64,000 nucleotides of DNA from an uncultured Nitrosomonas sp. (GTDB taxonomy: Bacteria > Pseudomonadota > Gammaproteobacteria > Burkholderiales > Nitrosomonadaceae): the NCBI GenBank assembly GCA_949281375.1, contig CASDLT010000026.1, forward strand, positions 1-64,000. Direction: 5' to 3'. Of this stretch, positions 43,176-54,299 are shown piece after piece. Positions within the stretch are counted from its first letter, which is position 1. Each line of letters opens with the position of its first letter. The notes beneath the pieces were generated by a model that did no database searches, was not told where the DNA came from, and saw only the letters and a list, made by a program, of their open reading frames with translations. The translations under genes and the position numbers were made by a program.

Positions 43176-43318
43176 CGTGTTTCTCCTAAGTGTAAAGATT
43201 GGTGAATGAAAGATGAGTTTCCTTTCGGACTTTAGAAGTATCCAAGCGGGTAAAGTTCGAAGAATCGAAATACTCACTCTATTCTGATGGATTGGCGAAT
43301 CACATCAAACATTGCTGC

Positions 43319-43864
43319 TCAGGCCGTGATGAAATGCTGGCGATAATATTTCAACTCATTGATGGAATCGTAAATATCGGCCAAAGCCTGATGTTTGCTG
43401 TCCTTGGTGAGACCTGCCGTGATTTCGGGTTTCCAACGCTTGACCAATTCCTTCAGTGTGCTGACATCCAGATTGCGATAATGGAAATAAGCTTCCAGCT
43501 GCGGCATTGAACGGGCCATGAAACGGCGATCCTGACAAATGGAATTGCCGCACATCGGTGAAATGCCAGGGGGTATATGCAATTTTAGAAACTCAATCAT
43601 TTGCGCTTCCACCTCAGCTTCATGTAAGGGCGAGGCTTTTATTTTATCAATGAGGCCGGACTTAGCATGGGTTGATTTATTCCATTTGTCCATTCCCTCG
43701 AGCACAGCGTCGGGTTGGTGCACAACCAGCACAGGCCCTTCCGCAATGGTATTCAACTGAGCATCGGTAATGACCAAAGCCACTTCAATAATACGATCGG
43801 TATCCGGATTGAGTCCGGTCATTTCCATATCCACCCAGATGAGGTTATTGTTGTCTTGTGCCAT
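43319..43864 (-). CDS. orn: Oligoribonuclease
   Basis: '[27 protein letters not shown]', '[36 protein letters not shown]'. Confidence 0.97.
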   Translation of the reverse strand: MAQDNNNLIWVDMEMTGLNPDTDRIIEVALVITDAQLNTIAEGPVLVVHQPDAVLEGMDKWNKSTHAKSGLIDKIKASPLHEAEVEAQMIEFLKLHIPPGISPMCGNSICQDRRFMARSMPQLEAYFHYRNLDVSTLKELVKRWKPEITAGLTKDSKHQALADIYDSINELKYYRQHFITA

Positions 43865-44007
43865 AATTATTTCGATATTTTTGAATGGAATGCGTCTAAT
43901 TGTGTCATATTGGCACTAGGCCGTCACTTTTATACTATTCATAAAAGCGCTGTGATAATACAAGTAATTAATCCCTTTCATTCTTTTATTTTTTTATTAA
44001 ATTTACT

Positions 44008-45264
44008 ATGCATACGTTTACATGGGTTTTTTTAATGGCGTTTGCGCTCACGACGCTGACGCAAATCTGGTTGTCCATCAGGCATATACGTTATGTGCGC
44101 GCTCATCAGAATCAGGTTCCAGAAGAGTTTTCCAGTCAGATCAGTTTGAGCGATCACCAGAAAGCGGCTGATTACACCTGTGCCAAATCGGCTGCGGGTT
44201 ATCCTAGCATAGTACTGCACGGCGTGCTCTTGCTTGTATTCACGTTAGGGGGAGGCTTGAACCTGCTGAGTGAATTCTGGGCGGGCTGGGTGAGTGATCC
44301 GTTAGCACACGGAATGGCGTTGATCATCAGCGCATTTTTTATCATGGGCGTGGCGGAAATTCCATTGAATTATTACCGCACGTTTGTCATCGAGGAGCGG
44401 TACGGTTTCAACAAGATGACGCCGGTGATGTTTTTCACTGATCTGATCAAGCAGAGCATTCTGGGGCTATTGCTGGGAGCGCCTTTGTTATTTTTCGTGT
44501 TGTGGCTGATGGAAAAAATGGGAGATGACTGGTGGTTGTATGCATGGTTGGCTTGGATTGGATTCAATCTGTTCGTGCTGGCAATTTTCCCCACTTGGAT
44601 TGCGCCGTTGTTCAATAAATTTACGCCATTGGAAGACACTGCACTCAAGGCGCGTATTGAGCAGTTAATGAATAAATGTGGCTTCAAGGCCAGCGGATTG
44701 TTCGTCATGGACGGCTCGCGTCGTAGCAACCATGGCAATGCATATTTCACCGGGTTTGGAAAAACCAAGCGTATCGTATTTTTCGACACGTTGTTGTCCC
44801 GGCTCAATCCGAGCGAGATCGAAGCCGTGCTTGCGCACGAATTAGGGCATTTCAAACATCGGCATGTAATCAAGAGGGTTATCATTTCATTCGCGATGAG
44901 CTTGGCTTTTTTATGGATTTTGGGTTATCTGATGAATCAGAGCTGGTTTTATGAAGGTCTCGGCGTGGAAGTCGATTCTGTGCCTTCAACCGCAATGGCA
45001 TTGCTACTGTTTTTCTTGGTCATGCCGGTGTTTACCTTTCTGTTTCATCCATTATCCAGCCTTTATTCACGTAAACACGAGTTCGAGGCGGATGCTTTTG
45101 CCGCGCGGAATTCATCGGCGGATGATCTGATTCATGCGCTGGTCAAACTGTATCAGGACAATGCCGCTACATTGACACCGGATCCGTTGCATTCGGCTTT
45201 CTACGATTCACATCCGCCCGCATCGATACGGGTGGCTCATTTACAAAGTCAGGGGCAAACATGA
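44008..45264 (+). CDS. M48-family (Ste24/CAAX prenyl protease-like) peptidase
   Basis: 'AVLAHELGHFKHRH' (HExxH), multi-TM, 'RKHEFEADAFAARNSSADDLIHALVKL'. Confidence 0.93.
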   Translation: MHTFTWVFLMAFALTTLTQIWLSIRHIRYVRAHQNQVPEEFSSQISLSDHQKAADYTCAKSAAGYPSIVLHGVLLLVFTLGGGLNLLSEFWAGWVSDPLAHGMALIISAFFIMGVAEIPLNYYRTFVIEERYGFNKMTPVMFFTDLIKQSILGLLLGAPLLFFVLWLMEKMGDDWWLYAWLAWIGFNLFVLAIFPTWIAPLFNKFTPLEDTALKARIEQLMNKCGFKASGLFVMDGSRRSNHGNAYFTGFGKTKRIVFFDTLLSRLNPSEIEAVLAHELGHFKHRHVIKRVIISFAMSLAFLWILGYLMNQSWFYEGLGVEVDSVPSTAMALLLFFLVMPVFTFLFHPLSSLYSRKHEFEADAFAARNSSADDLIHALVKLYQDNAATLTPDPLHSAFYDSHPPASIRVAHLQSQGQT

Positions 45265-45602
45265 ACACGACTGTGTGCGATTTAGCTTCCAAGCAGTGCC
45301 AACCATGCGAAGGCGGCGTACCGCCATTGTCCAGCGGTGAAATCTCTGCTTTGCTGCAGCAGATCAATGGCTGGCAACTACACGATAAACACATCAGCAA
45401 AACCTATACTTTCAAGAATTATTATCAAACCATGGCATTTGTAAATGCCGTGGCATGGATTTCTCATCGCGAAGATCATCATCCCGATATGCTGGCAGGT
45501 TACAGTCAATGCGTGGTGACTTACAGCACGCATGCGATAGGCGGTTTATCGGAAAATGATTTTATCTGTGCGGCTAAAATCGATCAGTTGTTTTCCATTT
45601 GA
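45261..45602 (+). CDS. phhB: 4a-hydroxytetrahydrobiopterin dehydratase
   Basis: 'YTFKNYYQTMAFVNAVAWISHREDHHPDMLAGYSQCVVTYSTHAIGGLSENDFICAAKID'. Confidence 0.94.
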   Translation: MNTTVCDLASKQCQPCEGGVPPLSSGEISALLQQINGWQLHDKHISKTYTFKNYYQTMAFVNAVAWISHREDHHPDMLAGYSQCVVTYSTHAIGGLSENDFICAAKIDQLFSI

Positions 45603-46480
45603 GCATTCGTTCCAAGACTTCGGCGCGAACATCCGGGCAAGTGATTGCTGCGTTCGGCCGACATTTCTCGGTTGAAATTCAGTGCGGAGACATCATTTCG
45701 TGCGTGATGCGCGGCAAAAAAGGCGGAGTGGCCTGTGGCGATCAAGTTGAAATTCAACTGACAACTGCCGGCCAAGGTGTGATCGAAATCATTCAACCGC
45801 GTACTTCGTTGTTATACCGTAGTGATGCGTTCAAGGAAAAAATCATCGCTGCCAACGTGAGTCAGGTGATTATCGTGGTCGCAGCCATTCCCAGCTTCAG
45901 CGAGGAATTGATCAACCGCTGTCTGGTTGCTGCGGAAAGTGCAAACATTTCGGTATTGATCGTGTTGAATAAAGCGGATCTAATCGAACCGACACAAGCA
46001 GCCATGAAAACGCTCTCGATCTACCAAGATCTGGGGCACCCAGTGCTCCAGCTCAGCGCTTTGGGCGATATCTCGACATTGCACCCTTATCTGACTGGAC
46101 ATTTAAATGTTTTTGCGGGCCAATCCGGTATGGGTAAATCCACATTGCTGAATGCATTGATTCCTCATGCCGAAAGAGCTACGGCGGACATTTCGGTGGC
46201 GCTTGATTCTGGTTGTCACACGACCACTCACTCGCAGCTTTATCGTATCGATGCAGCCACGGCAATTATTGATTCTCCAGGATTTCAGGAGTTTGGATTG
46301 AATCACATCAAGATCGAAGACGTGATGTGGGGTTTCAATGAGTTTCACCCTTATCTGGGTCAGTGCAAGTTCAGCAATTGCCGCCACCTTCAAGAACCAG
46401 GATGTGCGGTCGTGCAGGCTGTGCAGCAAGGAAAAATTCATCCCAAGCGGCTGGCTTTTTATCAACGTTTGCTGCGCTGA
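45599..46480 (+). CDS. rsgA: Ribosome small-subunit-dependent GTPase RsgA
   Basis: Circularly permuted GTPase: 'VLNKADLI' before 'FAGQSGMGKSTLLNALIP', 'CHTTTHSQLY', Zn finger 'CKFSNCRHLQEPGCAV'; TTG start overlapping the phhB stop. Confidence 0.95.
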   Translation: MSIRSKTSARTSGQVIAAFGRHFSVEIQCGDIISCVMRGKKGGVACGDQVEIQLTTAGQGVIEIIQPRTSLLYRSDAFKEKIIAANVSQVIIVVAAIPSFSEELINRCLVAAESANISVLIVLNKADLIEPTQAAMKTLSIYQDLGHPVLQLSALGDISTLHPYLTGHLNVFAGQSGMGKSTLLNALIPHAERATADISVALDSGCHTTTHSQLYRIDAATAIIDSPGFQEFGLNHIKIEDVMWGFNEFHPYLGQCKFSNCRHLQEPGCAVVQAVQQGKIHPKRLAFYQRLLR

Positions 46481-46579
46481 ATAATTTGGGTCGCTTAAAG
46501 CCTTCGGTGTGCTTAGGGATCATTACCCTCATCGAAACGGGGCGCTTCAAATATACAAATGATTGAATGGCGGAAGCTA

Positions 46580-47320
46580 TCAGGCAATACCCGCCAAGCC
46601 TAACAGGCTCAAATCCAGAGTACCATTAACTATTACGTCGCCATACCAGTACTCATTAATCAGCACCGCAGTTTCGTCCGCGATCAGATTGGCTAATTCC
46701 TCATCGCTGCGTGTTGTCGGATCACTCAAAGCGTCGATGAGCAATGACCGATATTCGTTGATATTGGTAGCAGTATGAGAAAAGCTCTTGAGTACCGTTA
46801 ATTCGGAATCATCAAGCCAGGCATAAACATTGATCAAGGTGCCATATACTAAGGACTCGATGCTTTCCTGAGTTGCGGCAATATCGTTGCCCAAATCCGG
46901 AACACCGAGTTCATCCGGTGTGTAAAGTCCATCATCTTTCTGATAGCTGAATATAGGCTCAAAAAAATCACTGTAATCCAGAATTTCTACCTCGGCTTTC
47001 ACTAAGCTGCCAAGCGAGGATGTCGATAGCACATCGCTGCGGTTATTAAACCCAACAAGACTAAATCCATTATCTAATTCTGAGTTAAACAAGATATTGA
47101 TGTCATCAAGTTCGATGGTATCCAGCCCAAAAGAGCTAAAAAAGTTACTGATAGTTTCTGTTGTGTATCCCGTGATGTTGCTGAGGTGTTGAGTGGTGAT
47201 GCCAAATTCTTCTGCAGTATCAAAAATAATGTCAGGTTGCCTGATATTGGCCAAAATAAATTCGTTGGCGTAAGCGACGGTAATCTGATAGTGCGCTAAT
47301 ACTTGCTCCCCGGTAGCCAT
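46580..47320 (-). CDS. Hypothetical protein, family not recognised
   Basis: 246-aa uninterrupted acidic ORF with no recognisable domain by eye. Confidence 0.6.
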   Translation of the reverse strand: MATGEQVLAHYQITVAYANEFILANIRQPDIIFDTAEEFGITTQHLSNITGYTTETISNFFSSFGLDTIELDDINILFNSELDNGFSLVGFNNRSDVLSTSSLGSLVKAEVEILDYSDFFEPIFSYQKDDGLYTPDELGVPDLGNDIAATQESIESLVYGTLINVYAWLDDSELTVLKSFSHTATNINEYRSLLIDALSDPTTRSDEELANLIADETAVLINEYWYGDVIVNGTLDLSLLGLAGIA

Positions 47321-47816
47321 GGGTACCTCTCAAAATGAATGAATGTGAAGATATTGCGAACGTATGATGAGACGAGAATGTTCGGGTTATTTTCTTGCTA
47401 GGGCGAGATCATAACAAGAGAGACTCTTGATCGTTGCATTTAGAAAGCGCTGGATTCCTACGGCACTCAGCCGTGCAACGTGTTGTACGCTACATGCTTA
47501 TCGATTATTCTCAAACTGGTTTTTTCATTTGTTGTGTTCAATCGGTCTTTAGATTCTTAACTCTTTTGTGCCTCTTTAGCAGCCAGGGATTATCTGGCAT
47601 GGATCCATGGTTAACAATGCGACAAATTGTCGCAGTCTTTCTTGTAAGGCGACATGCATCAAGTGAAACTTTTAATGGATGAGTGAGTCACGAATGAGAA
47701 GGTGTAAAAATTTGAAAGCAGAGCAAACATTTTTGGCAGGCTTCCGATGGGCTGATTATTGTATGATTGAGATTGGATCACGAAAGGGACTTCACTGAAA
47801 AACTGGACGGATAAAC

Positions 47817-48353
47817 ATGATGGAAGAATTAACCATTATCTTGGCGGTCGTTACATTAGGATTCATGTTCTGGTATTTCTCGCGGCCGACGGTTTCACTG
47901 AAAGTCGGTCAATATGCACCGGATTTTCACTTGCCTGATCAGCATGGAAAAACATATAGTCTGATCGATTTTCGAGGTCAATGGTTGGCATTGTATTTTT
48001 ATCCTAAAGACGATACACCGGGATGCACCAAGCAAGCCTGCACTTATCGAGATGGATTGCAAGAACTGGCTGATCTGGGCGCGGAAGTGGTTGGCATCAG
48101 CGTGGATGACGCCAATAGTCATGCGGATTTTGCAAAGAAATTTCATTTGCAATTCCCGTTATTGGCCGATACCACGGGGGGCGTGGCGGCGAGTTATCAT
48201 TCACTGATCAATCTCGGGATCGCCAAATTTGCAAAACGTAATACCTTCCTGATCGATCCGCAGGGAAAAATTGCCCGGTTGTATTTATCGGCAAGCGCTG
48301 CGCGAAATTCCACAGAAGTGATTGAAGACCTGAAAAGCTTGCGCACGGAGTAG
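47817..48353 (+). CDS. bcp: Thiol peroxidase/peroxiredoxin (Bcp-like), membrane-anchored
   Basis: 'LALYFYPKDDTPGCTKQACTYRD'; N-terminal TM. Confidence 0.93.
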   Translation: MMEELTIILAVVTLGFMFWYFSRPTVSLKVGQYAPDFHLPDQHGKTYSLIDFRGQWLALYFYPKDDTPGCTKQACTYRDGLQELADLGAEVVGISVDDANSHADFAKKFHLQFPLLADTTGGVAASYHSLINLGIAKFAKRNTFLIDPQGKIARLYLSASAARNSTEVIEDLKSLRTE

Positions 48354-48455
48354 CATTCGTTTGTCGTATCGGCAGCGCTTTCTTGATTTCTATCAAAATA
48401 CAAACAATTTGTTACAAACATTATTGTACGAATTCACGCCCAGAGGAAGGTCAAC

Positions 48456-48827
48456 ATGGCAAATTTTACTGAAGAGCAGCTCACACAATTGAAAGCTGCG
48501 CTGCATAGACGCTACCTGAATTTACAAGAAGAAATTCACAATGAAATGGGGCATTCAGCGCAAGTGCGGGATTTCAATCTGACGGATTATTTAAATAATA
48601 TTCCCGACGACATCGATACCGCGCTGGTGGACCGGCAGATCAATGAAATGCGTGAACTGGAGATGTCGATGAAATATTTGAGCGATCTCGAGTTTGGCGA
48701 TTGCATCGATTGCGGCAAAGAAATAGGATTTGAGCGGTTATTGGCCTATCCATCCGCGCAGCGTTGCATCGACTGCCAGAACCAGTATGAAAAGGCCTTC
48801 CCTCATGAATCCAATCCTTCGCTCTGA
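48456..48827 (+). CDS. TraR/DksA-family zinc finger protein
   Basis: 'FGDCIDCGKEIGFERLLAYPSAQRCIDCQNQYEK'. Confidence 0.92.
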   Translation: MANFTEEQLTQLKAALHRRYLNLQEEIHNEMGHSAQVRDFNLTDYLNNIPDDIDTALVDRQINEMRELEMSMKYLSDLEFGDCIDCGKEIGFERLLAYPSAQRCIDCQNQYEKAFPHESNPSL

Positions 48828-48832
48828 AACGT

Positions 48833-49411
48833 TCATTCAGGACGAGCAGCGGTCTTGAGTAGCACCACTACAGCGCCACTGCCGCCCTCTTCTGGCCGAG
48901 TCTGGCAGAATGCGAGGACGTACGCGCACTGAATCAACCAATTACCGATACGCGTTTTCAAAACCGGTTCGCGGTCTTTCGAGCTTAATCCTTTGCCATG
49001 AATGACTCGCACGCATCGATGCTGTTCTCGTAAACAGCTTGACAGAAAAATACTCAATTCCTGTCTTGCTTCATCGCGCGTCAGGCCATGCAGGTCAAGC
49101 GTACGCTGAATTTTCCAGTGACCCCGGCGCAAGCGTTTGAGTATCTGATGCGATATACCAGGCCGGGCAAAGGACCATTCATCTCCGGCTTCCATTTCTA
49201 AGGAAATGTGATCTGAAAGTGTATTATCCAGAACTTCCTGATCGGAATGTTTTTTTTTGCGCGGCAGCGGAGAAACAGGAGAATTGCGTGGAGTGACAGT
49301 GTTGGGCGCAGGCAAGCGCATGACATCTTGCATTTCCCTATGAAATAGCGTGCTTTCGTTATCTTTGTCGATAAAATTCTGATCAGTCACTGAATTTCCA
49401 GCAAATAACAT
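48833..49411 (-). CDS. Smr-domain protein
   Basis: 'RTLDLHGLTRDEARQELSIFLSSCLREQHRCVRVIHGKG'. Confidence 0.92.
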   Translation of the reverse strand: MLFAGNSVTDQNFIDKDNESTLFHREMQDVMRLPAPNTVTPRNSPVSPLPRKKKHSDQEVLDNTLSDHISLEMEAGDEWSFARPGISHQILKRLRRGHWKIQRTLDLHGLTRDEARQELSIFLSSCLREQHRCVRVIHGKGLSSKDREPVLKTRIGNWLIQCAYVLAFCQTRPEEGGSGAVVVLLKTAARPE

Positions 49412-49420
49412 TGATTGACA

Positions 49421-50389
<969 letters not shown>

Positions 50390-50399
50390 TCATTGAAAT

Positions 50400-51059
50400 T
50401 TAGTTACGAAGTAATTCAAGCACTACATTGTACCCGTAAATAGGCACTTTTCCTTCGGACTCGAGCTTTTTTGCGATCATCGCCGCACGTTCGGCAATGG
50501 ATTTGTTTCGTAGCAGTAAATCCGTACCATTGAGTGCTTCATCGGGAAAGTACATTTGCGTGGTTAAAGCTCGATAGCCCTGTTTCGAGATTTTAAAATG
50601 GATATGGGGGGGCCTGATCCAGTCCTTGTCTGCCGGATAAGCGCCGGGCATCACGGTTTTGAACTCAAAGTAGCCATTATGATCACTGCTCATCATCGCC
50701 CAACCCTGGAAATTTGGATCCAGGCGGGCTGGATTACGATCCGAGCGGTGGCGGTATCGACCGTTGGCGTCGGCTTGCCAGATATCCAGCAATGCGCCAG
50801 CGATGCGGTTCCCGGCAGTATCCAGCACTTGGCCACGCACCAGGATGCGCGGGCCTAGTGCCGAAGTCCCATGACCATCGAAATGCGTCAGATCTGCATC
50901 CTTGTCGCGCTGCTCATGGAGCGGATAAAACGGTCCTTGTGTCTCACCGGGTGTTGGCGTCAAGGATAGTAACTGAGCAAATCCATTTTTACCGAGTATT
51001 GTGACGAGCCCACTCAGGGCAGTTAATTTAAGAATTTTTCTTCTACAAAATTTTTCCAT
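50400..51059 (-). CDS. Intradiol ring-cleavage dioxygenase-like protein with signal sequence
   Basis: 'TPGETQGPFYPL', 'LDIWQADANGRYRHRSD', 'RPPHIHFKISKQGYRALTTQMYFPDE'; Tat-like N-terminus 'CRRKILKLTALSG'. Confidence 0.9.
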   Translation of the reverse strand: MEKFCRRKILKLTALSGLVTILGKNGFAQLLSLTPTPGETQGPFYPLHEQRDKDADLTHFDGHGTSALGPRILVRGQVLDTAGNRIAGALLDIWQADANGRYRHRSDRNPARLDPNFQGWAMMSSDHNGYFEFKTVMPGAYPADKDWIRPPHIHFKISKQGYRALTTQMYFPDEALNGTDLLLRNKSIAERAAMIAKKLESEGKVPIYGYNVVLELLRN

Positions 51060-51228
51060 GATTCATGCCTTTAACCCCAGAACTGGCGTGGTTGAGATAT
51101 CTGATCAATTTACATAGTATTCATAAGAATAGACTGTGTTCATCGCCATTAATTCTTTTACATTCATCTCATGGCGCTGTAGTCCATAGAGATTGCAATA
51201 GAAATCCAATATTTGAGAGATAAACCGA

Positions 51229-52515
51229 ATGAAATTCGCCTTATTCCCGTTTTTTGTAATGATCCTATTCTGTTTGAGCGAAGCTCGCGCCAATAATCTG
51301 ACCAGTTTATTCAAGAAAAGTAGATTGGAATTGGGTGGTTGGATTAATGGCGGAGCCACGTACAATGCTAATAATCCTTCCGATGGATTCAATGGCACAG
51401 TGACATTCGCCGATCGCGCCGAGCGATTTCAGTTAAACCAATTCAATTTATTTTTACAGCGCTCCGTGGAATCAGAGGGCAGCCAATGGGATATTGGCGG
51501 CCGTTTTGACTTTTTGTTCGGAACGGACGCCATCTATGCGCAGGCTTTCGGTATTTCAGCTTTCGATGAAAATACGGGTGAACCTTCAAATAGAGGCAAC
51601 TGGGATCTCAATATATGCTGCAACTCAACCCGCACTTACGGTATTGCACTGCCGCAGGCCTATTTAGAAGCCTATGTTCCGTTTGGTGAAGGACTCAATA
51701 TCAAACTGGGACATTTTTATACGCCGATAGGCTATGAAAGTGTTCCCGCGCCAGACAATTTTTTTTATACGCGCGGTTACATCCTTAACAGTGGCGAGCC
51801 ATTCACGCATACGGGTCTGTTGACGAGCCTCTCGGTCACTAAAAATTGGCTTGTGCAAACTGGCGCAACCACCGGGAGCGCCACCGGTGGCTGGGATGGC
51901 GGTTTCGATAAGCAATTGGATAACTGGGGTGCATTACTGAATATCATCTGGAATAGCGACGATAAAAAAACCTCGGCCCAGATTGGCGGAACATACGGCA
52001 CCACGGCGGTCGATGAGCCTTGGTTGATGTATAGCACTGTCCTGCAGCGCTGGTGGACACCTAAAACCCATATGGTCATTCATCATACTCATGGCTGGGC
52101 GAGCAATATCAATCTCCCCGAGGGCATTAAAAATGCGTCGTGGTATAGCATCAACACGCATCTGACTTATGATTTATTTCGCGATGTGTCTTTGGGCATA
52201 CGTGCCGAGCGATTCCATGATCGGAATGGTTGGCGGGTTTTTTCGCCCTATCGCATACTCTCGGCCCTTAACAATAAGGGCGCCAGTTTTGCAGGCAATG
52301 TTCCTTTCATTAGCGCTCCAGCGGATTATTATGCCGTTACGCTGGGAGCCAATTGGAACCCAGGGAAGAGATTTGGCTGGAAGTCATTGGAAAATCTAAT
52401 CATTCGGAAGAATATCCGCTATGACAGAGCGGATGGCGTAGGCATGGCGTTCAGGCCATTTGATGGTAAGAAAGATCAATTTCTATTTTCGTTGGATGCC
52501 ACATTTTCTTTTTAA
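51229..52515 (+). CDS. Outer-membrane beta-barrel porin
   Basis: Signal peptide, barrel composition, C-terminal 'FLFSLDATFSF' ending in Phe. Confidence 0.82.
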   Translation: MKFALFPFFVMILFCLSEARANNLTSLFKKSRLELGGWINGGATYNANNPSDGFNGTVTFADRAERFQLNQFNLFLQRSVESEGSQWDIGGRFDFLFGTDAIYAQAFGISAFDENTGEPSNRGNWDLNICCNSTRTYGIALPQAYLEAYVPFGEGLNIKLGHFYTPIGYESVPAPDNFFYTRGYILNSGEPFTHTGLLTSLSVTKNWLVQTGATTGSATGGWDGGFDKQLDNWGALLNIIWNSDDKKTSAQIGGTYGTTAVDEPWLMYSTVLQRWWTPKTHMVIHHTHGWASNINLPEGIKNASWYSINTHLTYDLFRDVSLGIRAERFHDRNGWRVFSPYRILSALNNKGASFAGNVPFISAPADYYAVTLGANWNPGKRFGWKSLENLIIRKNIRYDRADGVGMAFRPFDGKKDQFLFSLDATFSF

Positions 52516-52798
52516 TTACTGCAAAAAATACACTCAGCATTATTTTATAGTGCTGGGTAACTTCTTAAATGGCCATTTTTCAGTGCTATTCTTCGGTTAT
52601 GAACGTTACACGTTTGCATTACCATACTGAGCATCAGAATATTTGCCGGCATTCTCACAAAAAGTAATTGATCGTGTACTGACTCAGCAAGAATTTCTAT
52701 CAAGGAAATCTTATTTTTAAAAAATACAGTGCAGCCTGCACATTAATTTGGCAGAATTGGCTGTTTAAAAATAACCTTTCACTAACCGGGGAAATGAA

Positions 52799-54142
52799 AT
52801 GAAATACAAGAGTCTTGATGAGTTTAGTGCGTATGTGACTGAACGAAATCCGAATCAGCCAGAATATATGCAGGCTGTGACAGAAGTCATAGAAAGTTTA
52901 TGGCCTTTTATAACCGAAAATTCTCGATATGCTGAACATGGATTGCTCGATCGCTTGGTCGAGCCAGAGCGGATCATTATATTTCGCGTGTCGTGGGTGG
53001 ATGATCATGGCGAAGTCAGAGTCAATCGCGGCTACCGAATTCAGCACAGCTCGTCGATCGGTCCCTATAAGGGCGGTATTCGATTTCACCCGTCAGTGAA
53101 TTTGTCGATTCTCAAGTTCCTGGCTTTTGAGCAAACCTTCAAGAATGCATTAACGACATTGCCAATGGGCGGTGGCAAAGGTGGATCTGATTTTGACCCA
53201 AAAGGAAAAAGCCCCGGTGAGATCATGCGCTTCTGTCAAGCTTTCATCAGCGAATTATTCCGCCATATTGGTTCCGATACCGACGTTCCTGCTGGAGATA
53301 TTGGCGTGGGTGGTCGTGAGGTAGGTTTCATGGCGGGCATGATGAAAAAATTATCCAATCGCGCGGATTGCGTCTTTACGGGTAAAGGCTTGAGTTTCGG
53401 CGGTTCGTTGATACGGCCGGAAGCTACCGGTTATGGCACCGTTTATTTTGCTCAGGAAGTATTAAAACATGCAGGTCGTTATCTCGAAGGCATGCGGGTT
53501 TCGGTATCTGGTTCGGGCAATGTCGCACAATTTGCCGTTGAGAAAGCCATGGCTCAGGGAGCCAAGGTCATCACCGTGTCGGATTCGAGCGGTACCATCG
53601 TTGATGAAGCTGGATTCACACCGGAAAAACTGGCGATACTGAACGATGTCAAGAATCACCTTTATGCGCGGCTTGATGAATACGCCAAACGTGTCAATGT
53701 GACTTTCCTGCCAGGCGCGAAACCCTGGCATATCCCGGTGCAGGTAGCGTTGCCTTGCGCTACGCAGAATGAAATTACCGCCGAGGATGCGAAGACTCTG
53801 GTCAACAATGGCGTCATTTGTGTTGCAGAAGGGGCGAACATGCCTTCGACGGCAGAGGCAGTTGAATGTTTTATTCATAACAAGGTGTTGTACGCGCCCG
53901 GTAAAGCCAGCAACGCAGGCGGGGTGGCAACCTCTGGTCTGGAAATGAGCCAGAATGCGATGAGGATGTCATGGAAGCGAGAAGAAGTGGATGTGCGTTT
54001 GCAGGAAATCATGCGCGCCATTCATAAATCCTGCCTGAAGTACGGCACCAAATCGGATGGGAGCGTTAATTATGTGGATGGCGCCAATATTGCCGGCTTC
54101 GTCAAAGTGGCGGACGCCATGCTGGGGCAGGGCATCATTTGA
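52799..54142 (+). CDS. gdhA: NADP-specific glutamate dehydrogenase
   Basis: 'GPYKGGIRFHPSVNLSILKFLAFEQTFKNALTTLPMGGGKGGSDFDPKGKS'. Confidence 0.97.
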   Translation: MKYKSLDEFSAYVTERNPNQPEYMQAVTEVIESLWPFITENSRYAEHGLLDRLVEPERIIIFRVSWVDDHGEVRVNRGYRIQHSSSIGPYKGGIRFHPSVNLSILKFLAFEQTFKNALTTLPMGGGKGGSDFDPKGKSPGEIMRFCQAFISELFRHIGSDTDVPAGDIGVGGREVGFMAGMMKKLSNRADCVFTGKGLSFGGSLIRPEATGYGTVYFAQEVLKHAGRYLEGMRVSVSGSGNVAQFAVEKAMAQGAKVITVSDSSGTIVDEAGFTPEKLAILNDVKNHLYARLDEYAKRVNVTFLPGAKPWHIPVQVALPCATQNEITAEDAKTLVNNGVICVAEGANMPSTAEAVECFIHNKVLYAPGKASNAGGVATSGLEMSQNAMRMSWKREEVDVRLQEIMRAIHKSCLKYGTKSDGSVNYVDGANIAGFVKVADAMLGQGII

Positions 54143-54299
54143 TAATGTGCAGCTTCTGTTCAATTTCCAATGGTCTGAATTTCTGTTAGAAGGTGCGCTC
54201 ATGGGAAATTTACAATATGCGACCGGTGGTTGTGACTGATTGTAAGTGCTTGTTCTAGTGATTTGTCTATGTTTCGTGTAAGGCTGGATTGTCATCACT

